Positions 1 through 6,439 of a stretch of DNA of 11,870 nucleotides are shown in pieces. The notes below the pieces were generated by a model. That model saw nothing but the letters and a program-made list of their open reading frames with translations, had not been told where the DNA came from and ran no database searches. Position 1 is the stretch's first letter. Every line of letters begins with the position of its first letter. The position numbers and the translations under genes were made by a program. This stretch comes from Candidatus Krumholzibacteriia bacterium (lineage in GTDB: Bacteria > Krumholzibacteriota > Krumholzibacteriia > LZORAL124-64-63), in assembly GCA_030590265.1 (NCBI GenBank), contig JAUUYW010000066.1, forward strand, positions 1 through 11,870, written 5' to 3'.

Positions 1-671
1 ATATTCTCATCCAACTTGCACAAAACACAACTCCCACAATCCATTTCCCTCGGTGGAGCGTAAGTCTCGCCTGCTCGAATAGCCCGTCTTTCCTCCAACC
101 GGTTCATACCCGCCAACAAAAATCCCAAGGTCAAAAATGCCCCAGGCGGCAGAATCATAACCAAAGCAGGTGGATAATCCGGCCCAAATACCGAATATCC
201 AAGCAAACTCCCAGAACCAAAGATCTCCCTCACTCCACCAAGCACTGCCAATCCCAAAGTGAACCCCAAACCCATCCCCACCCCATCAACAAAAGCCAAC
301 GACAACGGATTCCGACTGGCAAAAGCCTCAGCCCGCCCCAAAATTATGCAGTTCACTACAATCAACGGAATAAACAACCCAAGGCTCTTATGCAGTTCAA
401 AAAACCAGGCATGCATGGCCAGATCCACAATAGTCACAAACGAAGCGATGACCACGATGTAAGCGGGAATGCGCACCTTCTTGGGAATAAAATTTCTCAA
501 CAGCGAAATCATGAGATTGCTGCAAATCAAAACAAAGGTGGAAGCCAGCCCCATGCCGATACCATTCTCAACACTGGTTGTCACAGCAAGCGTTGGACAC
601 AGCCCCAGCAGCAACCTAAAAATCGGATTCTCTTTCCATATACCGCGGGTCAAAACCTGGGAATAACTCAT
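1..671 (-). CDS. rnfE: Rnf complex subunit E (RnfE), 3' end cut by window edge
   Basis: Integral-membrane subunit of the Rnf ferredoxin:NAD+ oxidoreductase, homologous to NqrD/RnfA. 223 residues are visible with no stop before the edge. The start ATG at 671-669 overlaps the rnfG stop (ATGA), and an AAGGA ribosome site lies 8 nt upstream. Hydrophobic helices fill residues about 17-190. Cys25 (in LLGLCP) and Cys108 (in VVNCII) match the pair that, in this family, binds the intramembrane [2Fe-2S] cluster together with the equivalent pair in RnfA. The family motif LGGVREIFGSG is at 143-153. After the last helix a hydrophilic tail carries Cys212, Cys215 and Cys218 in a CxxCxxC pattern, which the core fold does not need. 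Codons are visibly richer in TTG, GGG, GTT and ATT than in the other rnf genes. Identification is firm; the true C-terminus is unknown. Confidence 0.93.
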   Translation of the reverse strand, partial: MSYSQVLTRGIWKENPIFRLLLGLCPTLAVTTSVENGIGMGLASTFVLICSNLMISLLRNFIPKKVRIPAYIVVIASFVTIVDLAMHAWFFELHKSLGLFIPLIVVNCIILGRAEAFASRNPLSLAFVDGVGMGLGFTLGLAVLGGVREIFGSGSLLGYSVFGPDYPPALVMILPPGAFLTLGFLLAGMNRLEERRAIRAGETYAPPREMDCGSCVLCKLDEN

Positions 672-1267
672 GGGCTGTTTCCTTCTTTTGTTGCGGGGGC
701 AACAATCCCTAGAATGCGCACCTTGTCGGCCTGGTAGTTTTGCAGGCCACTTTCGATGGCGTCGACTATGGCCCGCCCTGTAACGGTGGCACCGGTCACA
801 GCGTCGATCTCTCCACCGTCTTTGCTCAGCTTCCAATTGCCCTCGACGGCACGACCCTTATAGAACTCGTCCAAAAGTTCAGATGCGGCGTAGTTGGCGC
901 CCAAGCCCGGTGTCTCGGCATGACGCAAAATTCGTACGCCGCTGATAATCCCGGCGGTGTCAATTCCCACCATGATTTCGATTTGACCGGAATAACCCAG
1001 GTCGCTGCTGGAAGTAAACGCTGTGCCGGTGATGGCCTTTTCAGTCACACCCGAAAAGTAATAAGCAGGCTTGTCGGCTTTGGTCTGCAAAGTATCAATG
1101 GCCAGCTGGGCAAATGATGGCAAGACCGCTTCGACGGCTTCCCGCTGGGCCCGGGCTTCGGCCGCAGCGATGGGCGCGCGGGTGATCTCGGCCACATTGG
1201 CCAGGGCAAAAGCTGCGATGGCGCAAATCAAAGAGAGGCGAAAGGCCATGGTCAATGTTGATTTCAT
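668..1267 (-). CDS. rnfG: Rnf complex subunit G (RnfG), covalent-FMN protein
   Basis: Membrane-anchored subunit that carries a covalently bound FMN and passes electrons within the Rnf complex; homologous to NqrC. The protein has 199 residues. A single N-terminal hydrophobic segment (about 7-25) is followed by a soluble domain expected on the outer face of the membrane. The flavinylation motif D-x-x-T-G-A-T is at 155-161, so Thr161 is the predicted phosphoester FMN site (family knowledge from NqrC/RnfG and the ApbE flavin transferase). The conserved segment HAETPGLG is at 116-123. The start ATG at 1267-1265 overlaps the rnfD stop (ATGA), and the stop overlaps the rnfE start, so it is translationally coupled on both sides. 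No apbE gene lies in the window, so the flavin transferase must be encoded elsewhere. Confidence 0.95.
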   Translation of the reverse strand: MKSTLTMAFRLSLICAIAAFALANVAEITRAPIAAAEARAQREAVEAVLPSFAQLAIDTLQTKADKPAYYFSGVTEKAITGTAFTSSSDLGYSGQIEIMVGIDTAGIISGVRILRHAETPGLGANYAASELLDEFYKGRAVEGNWKLSKDGGEIDAVTGATVTGRAIVDAIESGLQNYQADKVRILGIVAPATKEGNSP

Positions 1268-2292
1268 GAGCTGGCCCCTTCCTCAAACAGCTTGCGTGCT
1301 GGTTGACCAAAAACTCTGGGTTTGGTGTAACGATCGATCAACGGTGTCACGGCGTTCATCAGCAGGATGGCGAAGCTGACACCCTCGGGATAACCACCCC
1401 AGAGGCGGATGACGCTGGTGAGCACACCGCAGCCGATACCAAAAATCAGCATCCCTTTGCGAGTGACCGGGCTGGTGACCATGTCGGTGGCCATGAAAAA
1501 AGCACCGATGATCAGACCGCCGGCCAAAACATGAACCAGGGGATTGAGATAACGATCGGGTTGCACCAGATGGGCGATGCCGGTGAACACCACAACGGTT
1601 CCAATAAAGCCCACGGGAATTTGCCAGCGGATGATGCCGCGATACAAAAGGTAGGCACCACCCAGCAACAGGGCGATGGCGCTGACTTCTCCAAAGCTGC
1701 CACCGACGTTGCCCACCAGTAATTCCAGGTTTCCAGGTAGGCCGGCTTCGTTCAAGGGAGTTCCCAAGGCCGCTGCTTCTTTGGCTGCACCCAGTGGCGT
1801 GGCTCCGGTGGTGGCGTCCATACCGGTAGTGATTCCCTGGGGTACGACCCAACGGGTCATCTGCACCGGAAATGAGATCAAGAGTAAAACTCGGGCTACC
1901 AGGGCGGGGTTGAATGGGTTATAGCCCAATCCGCCATAGATGGCTTTTCCCAGGATAATGGCGGCTCCCGAACCAATAATGACCAACCACCAAGGACTCC
2001 CCGATGGGAGATTCATGGCCAGCAGAACACCGGTCAAAGCCGCGCTCAGGTCGTTGATCGTAGCTTGCCGGCCGAGCAGACGGTTCATCATCATTTCGAA
2101 GCCGACGCAACCGGCAACGGCAAGGACCAACACCCGGAAGGCGTCGAACCCGAAGAACCAGATGCCGATCAAAACGGCTGGCATCAAAGCCAGAATCACG
2201 TCGCGCATGACAGTTTGCACGTTCATCCCGCTGTGCACATGGGGTGCGGCGCTGACGATGAATTTGCGATCCACGGGACTGGAGTTGCTCAT
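1264..2292 (-). CDS. rnfD: Rnf complex subunit D (RnfD), covalent-FMN membrane protein
   Basis: Polytopic membrane subunit of Rnf, homologous to NqrB, carrying a second covalent FMN and probably forming part of the ion path. The protein has 342 residues. I start it at the ATG at 2292-2290 because this overlaps the rnfC stop (ATGA), has AGGAGGG 9 nt upstream, and gives the usual RnfD N-terminus (SAAPHVHSG, residues 14-22). The frame stays open upstream to 2403, but that part is inside rnfC. The flavinylation motif D-A-T-T-G-A-T is at 159-165, predicting FMN on Thr165. Other conserved parts are GLGYNPFNPALVAR (121-134) and FMATDMVTSPVTRKG (266-280). About eight to ten hydrophobic segments are visible. 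Like rnfG, it needs an ApbE flavin transferase encoded elsewhere. Confidence 0.95.
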   Translation of the reverse strand: MSNSSPVDRKFIVSAAPHVHSGMNVQTVMRDVILALMPAVLIGIWFFGFDAFRVLVLAVAGCVGFEMMMNRLLGRQATINDLSAALTGVLLAMNLPSGSPWWLVIIGSGAAIILGKAIYGGLGYNPFNPALVARVLLLISFPVQMTRWVVPQGITTGMDATTGATPLGAAKEAAALGTPLNEAGLPGNLELLVGNVGGSFGEVSAIALLLGGAYLLYRGIIRWQIPVGFIGTVVVFTGIAHLVQPDRYLNPLVHVLAGGLIIGAFFMATDMVTSPVTRKGMLIFGIGCGVLTSVIRLWGGYPEGVSFAILLMNAVTPLIDRYTKPRVFGQPARKLFEEGASS

Positions 2293-3614
2293 GAGGGGCT
2301 GCCCTCCTGCTGCTTGAGATGTTCGCGCCATTCCAGTTTGCCGCGCTTGAAAAATTGCACCAAAGGCCGATGGCTGAGGCAGACGTAGGCGCAGCTGCCG
2401 CATTCGATGCAGTCGGAGATATGGTAGTCGCCCAGGTCTTCGAAGCGGTTGCGCTCCACCAACAATCCCATGGCGCTGGGCACAAGGAACATGGGGCAGG
2501 CATCAACACAGTTGCCGCAGCGGATGCAGGGCGCGCCGGCGACCTGGGAAATTTCCGATTCAACCAAACCGAGGATGCCGCTGGTACCTTTGAGGACTGG
2601 AGCGTCAAGATTGAATTGCACGACTCCCATCATGGGGCCGCCGAATATTACTTTTCCGGTGTCGTCGGTGAGACCTCCACAAAAGTCGATCACGTCGGCG
2701 ACGGGAGTTCCCACCCGCACCATGACGTTGGCGGGTTTCCTGACGGCGCTGCCGGTGACGGTGACCACACGTTGGGTCAGCGGATGGCCCAGGGTCACCG
2801 CTTCGAAACAGGACAATGCCGTGCCGATGTTTTGCACCACCACACCGGAATCCATGGGCAAACCACCGGCGGGCACCTGACGTCCGGTCAGGGCGTAGAT
2901 GAGGTGTTTTTCCGATCCTTGGGGATACTTTGTTTCCACCAACCGAACCTGAATATCCAGATCCGAAGGGCGTGCTTTATCCAGTGCCGTTTTGGCGTTG
3001 GCCTTGTTGGATTCGATGCCGATGATGGCCTTGTCCACACCCAGCACCTTCATCAACAATCCGATGCCTTCCATCACTCCAATGGGATGCTCAAGCATGA
3101 CGCGGTGATCGCTGGTCAGATACGGTTCGCATTCAGCGCCGTTGATAATCAGCAGGTCGATGGGTTTTTCCTTGGGAGGGCTGAGCTTCACGTGGGTGGG
3201 AAAGGAGGCACCACCCAAACCGACCAACCCGGCATCACGAATGATGTCTTTCAAGCGGGAAGGCTCCAGGTCACGCCACTTTCCGTGACCTTTGAGGTCA
3301 TCGAACCAGGCATCTTCACCGTCGGGAGTGATTTCAATTCCCAGCTGGGGTTTGCCCATGGGATGAGGAAAATCCGCAATTTTTTTCACCTTGCCGCTGG
3401 TGGGTGCATGCACCGGTACAGAAACAAATCCAACGGGACTGGTGAGTGGCTGACCGCGCTTAACTTCTTGTCCACGCTCCACAATGACTTCGCCTGGCGC
3501 ACCGATATGTTGCAACACCGGGACCACATAGCGCGCAAGCAAAGGCATGGCCACAGTGGAACTGTCGGCGGTCAGTTTGTTATAGTCGGGGTGAATGCCG
3601 CCCTTGAATTTCAT
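2289..3614 (-). CDS. rnfC: Rnf complex subunit C (RnfC), NADH-binding Fe-S flavoprotein
   Basis: Peripheral subunit that handles NAD(H) on the cytoplasmic side of Rnf; related to NqrA and the 51-kDa subunit of complex I. The protein has 441 residues starting at the ATG at 3614-3612, which overlaps the rnfB stop (ATGA); the longer open frame to 3677 lies inside rnfB. The N-terminus FKGGIHPD (3-10) begins a barrel-sandwich domain. The FMN/NADH loop GLGGASFPTHVK is at 132-143 and NGAECEPYLTSDH at 158-170. Two ferredoxin motifs close the protein: Cys363, 366, 369, 373 and Cys402, 405, 408, 412, giving two [4Fe-4S] clusters. All eight ligands are present. The C-terminal tail after residue 426 is short, unlike the long repeat-rich tails of many gammaproteobacterial RnfC proteins. 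Confidence 0.96.
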   Translation of the reverse strand: MKFKGGIHPDYNKLTADSSTVAMPLLARYVVPVLQHIGAPGEVIVERGQEVKRGQPLTSPVGFVSVPVHAPTSGKVKKIADFPHPMGKPQLGIEITPDGEDAWFDDLKGHGKWRDLEPSRLKDIIRDAGLVGLGGASFPTHVKLSPPKEKPIDLLIINGAECEPYLTSDHRVMLEHPIGVMEGIGLLMKVLGVDKAIIGIESNKANAKTALDKARPSDLDIQVRLVETKYPQGSEKHLIYALTGRQVPAGGLPMDSGVVVQNIGTALSCFEAVTLGHPLTQRVVTVTGSAVRKPANVMVRVGTPVADVIDFCGGLTDDTGKVIFGGPMMGVVQFNLDAPVLKGTSGILGLVESEISQVAGAPCIRCGNCVDACPMFLVPSAMGLLVERNRFEDLGDYHISDCIECGSCAYVCLSHRPLVQFFKRGKLEWREHLKQQEGSPS

Positions 3615-4432
3615 GATGGCCTCTGCTCGCTGGAATTCATATCCATAAGGCGCACGGTTAGGGCACCGGTGGGGCAAACTTCCACCACTGTCTCATCCGT
3701 GGGAGGGTTTTTGTAGTCCACTTTGGCCAGATAGTTGTGCACGGTGATGCGTGGGTCTTCTTCGAAGGCTTTCTGGCATTTTTTGCAACCGATGCAGGAA
3801 ACATCGCAGGCCTTGCGGGCCGCGGCTCCCTTGTCTGTGTTGTTGCACAGGACGTGGATTTTGGTGTCGACAGGCACCAGGCTGATGAGATTTTTGGGGC
3901 AGGCGGCAATGCATTTTCCGCAGGCGGTGCAGCGGGCAGGGATGATGTGGGCGATGCCGTCTTCACCCATTTCAATGGCTCCAAAGGCGCACACTTCCTG
4001 GCAGTCGGCGAGGCCGAGGCAGCCGTGGTTGCACAGCTTATCGCCACCACCGATCAGGTCGGCGCTGGCGCAACTGGCGTGTCCGTTGTAGCGGCCTTGC
4101 ACGGTGGCTGAACTGAGGCCGCCCTGGCACATGATCAGTGCCACTTCCTTGATGGACGCACCCACTTCCACGCCCATGATTTGTCCCAGCAATTGGCGGG
4201 TGGCGTCGTCGCACACGGGGCAATCCGACGGTGTTACTTTTCCAGCCACCAGAGCCGCTGAAAAATCGGCGCACCCGGCGTATCCGCAACCGCCACAGTT
4301 AGCGCCGGGCAGGTTGTCGTTGATCTCTTCCTGACGGGGATCCGTTTCTACGGCAAAAACACGGGCGGCCACGGCCAACCCGAGTCCGGAAACCAGACCG
4401 ATGCCGGCCAGCACGGCAGTGGGTGTCAACAT
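3611..4432 (-). CDS. rnfB: Rnf complex subunit B (RnfB), long multi-cluster ferredoxin type
   Basis: Likely ferredoxin-docking subunit of Rnf: an N-terminal membrane anchor (about 5-25) followed by Fe-S domains. It has 273 residues, clearly longer than the roughly 190-residue E. coli RsxB type and closer to clostridial and Bacteroidetes RnfB. The first Fe-S domain has Cys46, 49, 54 and 71 (CGGCGYAGC, then C). Cys102 and Cys121 precede a full double-cluster ferredoxin unit with Cys134, 138, 144, 148 and Cys168, 171, 174, 178. A further ferredoxin-like unit has Cys209, 213, 216, 219 and Cys253, but the residue where the fourth Cys of its first motif belongs is Phe223, and the CxxCxxC half of its second motif is missing. 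That unit can therefore hold only one cluster. GAGAGG lies just before the ATG, and the gap to rnfA is 19 bp. Confidence 0.95.
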   Translation of the reverse strand: MLTPTAVLAGIGLVSGLGLAVAARVFAVETDPRQEEINDNLPGANCGGCGYAGCADFSAALVAGKVTPSDCPVCDDATRQLLGQIMGVEVGASIKEVALIMCQGGLSSATVQGRYNGHASCASADLIGGGDKLCNHGCLGLADCQEVCAFGAIEMGEDGIAHIIPARCTACGKCIAACPKNLISLVPVDTKIHVLCNNTDKGAAARKACDVSCIGCKKCQKAFEEDPRITVHNYLAKVDYKNPPTDETVVEVCPTGALTVRLMDMNSSEQRPS

Positions 4433-4451
4433 GATGCGACCTCTCTGGAAA

Positions 4452-5027
4452 TCATTTCACCAATCCTGCAAAACCCATGAAAGCCATGGAGAGAACCCCG
4501 GCAGTGACCAGTGCGATGGCGGTGCCCCGGAATGCCTTCGGTGTTTCAGCCAACTCCAATACTTCTCTGATACCCGCGAACAGCACCAGGGCCACACCGA
4601 AACCAATGCCGGCACCCAGGGAGAACACGGTGGTTTCCAAAAGGGAGTAGTCGTTCTGGATGCTCATCACCGCGCAACCCAAAACCGCGCAGTTGGTGGT
4701 GATCAAAGGCAGAAAAATGCCCAATGACCGGTACAGGGGAGGGCTGAGTTTTTGCAGCGCCAATTCCACCAATTGCACCATGGAAGCGATGATGAGGATA
4801 AAGGTGATGGTCTGCAAAAAGACCAAATCCAGGGGAGCCAGCACCAGATGATAGATGAGCCAGCTGGCAATGCTGGCCAAAGTCATCACGAACATCACCG
4901 CGCCAGTCATTCCCAAAGCGGTAGGCAGTTTCTTGGAAACCCCTAAAAACGGGCATATTCCCAGAAAACGAGCCAAAACGAAGTTGTTGACCAGGATGGC
5001 ACTGATCACCAGCAGCAAGAGATTCAT
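4452..5027 (-). CDS. rnfA: Rnf complex subunit A (RnfA)
   Basis: First gene of the leftward rnf operon; an integral-membrane subunit homologous to NqrE and, in inverted topology, to RnfE. At 191 residues it has the family length. Six hydrophobic helices are visible. Cys25 (FLGICPFLG) and Cys113 (LITTNCAVLGC) match the two ligands that RnfA contributes to the [2Fe-2S] cluster between RnfA and RnfE; Cys118 is an additional conserved-looking residue. The family motif FAGIREVLEL is at about 150-159. The start ATG is at 5027-5025, with a GGCGG-like site 9 nt upstream. An inverted repeat resembling a Rex operator sits 13-30 bp upstream of this start. rnfB follows after 19 bp. Confidence 0.96.
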   Translation of the reverse strand: MNLLLLVISAILVNNFVLARFLGICPFLGVSKKLPTALGMTGAVMFVMTLASIASWLIYHLVLAPLDLVFLQTITFILIIASMVQLVELALQKLSPPLYRSLGIFLPLITTNCAVLGCAVMSIQNDYSLLETTVFSLGAGIGFGVALVLFAGIREVLELAETPKAFRGTAIALVTAGVLSMAFMGFAGLVK

Positions 5028-5039
5028 GCACAGGACCGC

Positions 5040-5057
5040 CTGTTAAAGTTTTAACTT
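5040..5057. promoter_or_regulatory. Rex-box-like inverted repeat upstream of rnfA
   Basis: CTGTTAAAGTTTTAACTT contains a perfect 6-bp inverted repeat (GTTAAA/TTTAAC, 2-nt centre). Compared with the Rex operator form reported for clostridia (TTGTTAA-N4-TTAACAA), it agrees at 6 of 7 left and 5 of 7 right positions. Rex represses fermentative and redox genes and lets go when NADH/NAD+ is high, which would suit an NAD-linked Rnf. The position, 13-30 bp before the rnfA start, fits a repressor or roadblock site. The motif is short and the context AT-rich, so chance is possible. Confidence 0.45.
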
Positions 5058-5144
5058 AAAAAGAAATAAGAATGGAAATATGGGGGAAATCAAGGGATAA
5101 GTTGGCTTTTTCGAGAATTTTAGATCTTTTGGATTGGAAAATCG

Positions 5145-5157
5145 ATGGTTTAACCAT
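5145..5157. repeat. 13-bp perfect inverted repeat, candidate operator
   Basis: ATGGTT-T-AACCAT is a perfect inverted repeat with a one-base centre in the middle of the divergent region. Its spacing does not match the two Rex-like sites, so if it is an operator it would be for a different dimeric regulator. It is too short and too AT-rich to be a terminator. Confidence 0.4.
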
Positions 5158-5242
5158 TTGGAATTAAGAGTTCTGCAATCCTAATTGTTGGAAGGGCTTG
5201 GCGATAATGATTAATAATTTGCAAAAAGAGTCTGTTTATTTC

Positions 5243-5271
5243 TTGACATCTTTTGTTATTATATAAACATT
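5243..5271 (+). promoter_or_regulatory. Candidate promoter for the hydrogenase operon
   Basis: A perfect TTGACA (-35 form) is at 5243-5248, followed by an AT-rich stretch with TATAAA at 5262-5267. The spacing to TATAAA is only 13 bp. At the standard 17 bp the hexamer is AACATT, a poor -10. It is nevertheless the best sigma-70-like signal in the gap and lies about 90-120 bp before the hydB ATG. Confidence 0.4.
5253..5270. promoter_or_regulatory. Rex-box-like inverted repeat overlapping the hyd promoter
   Basis: TTGTTATTATATAAACAT has the arms TTGTT and AACAT separated by 8 bp, the same TGTT-N8-AAC geometry as the site at 5040-5057. It covers the region where the -10 of the candidate hydrogenase promoter must lie, where a bound repressor would block RNA polymerase. 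The match to the Rex consensus is partial (6 of 7 left, 5 of 7 right against TTGTTAA-N4-TTAACAA). Confidence 0.4.
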
Positions 5272-5347
5272 TCACTTGGACAACCGATACCTATCACGTA
5301 GGAATTGTCGTCACACTTCGAACCAAGGGCGCCCGCGGCCCAACCAT

Positions 5348-5353
5348 GAGGGG
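5348..5353 (+). promoter_or_regulatory. Ribosome binding site fixing the hydB start
   Basis: GAGGGG ends 7 nt before the ATG at 5361. The in-frame ATG at 5346 has no such site, so 5361 is preferred. Confidence 0.65.
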
Positions 5354-5360
5354 TTCACAC

Positions 5361-6383
5361 ATGGTTCAATTCTTTCTGGAACGCGACCGCATCGCCGATT
5401 TCGTGTCCCATCTGATGAACCGGAAACATGTCTTCGCGCCGCACGCCAAAGGGCAAAAATCCTTCACCTTCGAAAAGGTGGAGAATGCGGCAGACGTGGT
5501 TCTGGATTATCCGCGCACGATGCATTCGGTGAAAAAGTTTTTCCTTCCGCCACGGGAGGAACTGCTGAATTTCAATCTCACGGACAACAGTTTCACGGCC
5601 GAGGAACCGCAACCACTGGACGCCATTTTCTTTGGTGTTCATTCCTACGATTTGGCTGCGGTGCATCGCCTGGACTACAACTTCAGTGAAGGCAATCCCG
5701 AGCGGAATTACCTGACTCGTCGTCAGGGCGCTTTGTTTGTGGGGGTTTCCTATGAGCCGGACAAGTATCACTTCTCCGGTTCGGTGGGCATCGATCCTGT
5801 CGATACTTACGGGTTCGATGTTTTCCTGACCAAATTGCTCGACGGTTATGTGGTCGAAGCAATCACCACCGAAGGCGAAGGATTGCTTTCGGGATTCGAC
5901 TTGCCGCCCCACGAAGCGGGCAAGCCGGCCAGAGGACACTTCCAGCAGCACATCTACCTGCCGCAGGCCAAGCTGTCCACTGTGATGGAGCACAGTTACA
6001 ACAATGAGGTCTGGGATGAAACAGCAGAAAAGTGTGTGGGTTGCGGCACGTGCAATTTGGTGTGTCCAACCTGTTACTGCTTCGACGTCGAAGAGTCGGT
6101 CGACATCACCGCCACCGAAGGTTCGCGCCAACGGAACTGGGACGGATGCATGCTCCGAAACTTCAGCGAAGTCGCCGGAGGTGAATTCTTCCGTGAAACC
6201 CTCGCCGCCCGACAGCGACACCGGGTCTTCCGCAAGTTCAAATACATCAGCGAAACGACGGGCGAACCCTGGTGCATCGGCTGTGGCCGCTGCACGGCTT
6301 ATTGCACCGCCGACATTAGCATCGTGAACATTGTCAACCGACTGGTGGCCGACTACGAAAAAGCCACCGTTAGCAATTTGTGA
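5361..6383 (+). CDS. hydB: Group 3b [NiFe]-hydrogenase beta subunit (HydB), 4Fe-4S protein
   Basis: Electron-transfer subunit of a HydBGDA-type (sulfhydrogenase/NAD(P)-linked) hydrogenase; it is thought to relay electrons between the diaphorase subunit (gamma) and the hydrogenase dimer in the cytoplasm. The protein has 340 residues from the ATG at 5361, chosen for its GAGGGG site; ATG 5346 is possible. The N-terminal two thirds has no cofactor motif but includes FFGVHSYDLAA (90-100), typical of the family. Ferredoxin motifs are Cys225, 228, 231, 235 (CVGCGTCNLVCP) and Cys305, 308, 311, 315 (CIGCGRCTAYC), giving two [4Fe-4S] clusters. Further cysteines are 238, 240 (CPTCYC) and 263 (DGCMLRNFS), the latter usual in this family. 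It is the first gene of the rightward operon; hydG follows after a 56-bp gap. Confidence 0.9.
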   Translation: MVQFFLERDRIADFVSHLMNRKHVFAPHAKGQKSFTFEKVENAADVVLDYPRTMHSVKKFFLPPREELLNFNLTDNSFTAEEPQPLDAIFFGVHSYDLAAVHRLDYNFSEGNPERNYLTRRQGALFVGVSYEPDKYHFSGSVGIDPVDTYGFDVFLTKLLDGYVVEAITTEGEGLLSGFDLPPHEAGKPARGHFQQHIYLPQAKLSTVMEHSYNNEVWDETAEKCVGCGTCNLVCPTCYCFDVEESVDITATEGSRQRNWDGCMLRNFSEVAGGEFFRETLAARQRHRVFRKFKYISETTGEPWCIGCGRCTAYCTADISIVNIVNRLVADYEKATVSNL

Positions 6384-6426
6384 TGGAGTTCCGTCTGGCA
6401 AATCAATGGATGAGCCAGGCTGTTTC

Positions 6427-6437
6427 AGGAGAGAGGG
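6427..6437 (+). promoter_or_regulatory. Ribosome binding site fixing the hydG start
   Basis: AGGAGAGAGGG lies directly before the ATG at 6440 and argues against the upstream in-frame GTG at 6380, which overlaps the hydB stop and has no such site. Confidence 0.65.
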
Positions 6438-6439
6438 AC

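Larger units (their letters stand above)
5028..5360. promoter_or_regulatory. Divergent intergenic regulatory region between rnfA and hydB
   Basis: This 333-bp gap separates two head-to-head operons and must hold the promoters of both unless they are fired from farther away. About 5041-5275 is markedly AT-rich; about 5320-5345 is GC-rich. It contains two TGTT-N8-AAC inverted repeats near its two ends, a 13-bp perfect inverted repeat in the middle, a TTGACA element, and a small GC-rich hairpin candidate (GGGC/GCCC arms, 5327-5341) just before the hydB ribosome site. I saw no tRNA or convincing small gene. The hydB frame is open back to a TTG at 5253, but this overlaps promoter-like sequence and has no ribosome site. 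For rnf, a weak minus-strand TTGATT element lies near 5087-5092 with no good -10, so I make no rnf promoter call. Confidence 0.8.

Noticed and set aside
259..737. Plus-strand small open frames over rnfE
   Set aside because: The minus strand encodes an unbroken RnfE with the conserved Cys pair; the plus-strand frames overlap each other and look like shadows.
2319..3716. A 465-codon open frame on the plus strand opposite rnfC
   Set aside because: It is antisense to a clear RnfC with all Fe-S ligands. The protein is rich in His and Gln with no family motif, as expected from reverse-complement GC-biased codons.
668..5027. Operon as Na+-translocating NADH:quinone reductase (Nqr)
   Set aside because: There is no NqrA or NqrF; the polyferredoxin RnfB and a Fe-S RnfC are present, which define Rnf.
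5198..5226. Possible sigma-54 promoter (TTGGC ... TTGCA)
   Set aside because: The GG and GC elements are about 20 bp apart instead of the required 10 bp between them.
5327..5341. GC-rich hairpin before hydB as an attenuator or terminator
   Set aside because: The stem is only 4 bp with no following T-run; noted in the intergenic entry only.
5253..5360. N-terminal extension of HydB from a TTG codon at 5253
   Set aside because: The TTG lies within the promoter-like AT-rich stretch, has no ribosome site, and adds 36 residues unlike the family; the ATG at 5361 has GAGGGG at good spacing.
5355..6401. A 348-codon minus-strand frame opposite hydB
   Set aside because: Shadow of hydB, without family motifs and without a ribosome site or operon context.
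6380..6439. Earlier hydG start (GTG at 6380)
   Set aside because: No ribosome site and a non-family N-terminus, whereas the ATG at 6440 is preceded by AGGAGAGAGGG.
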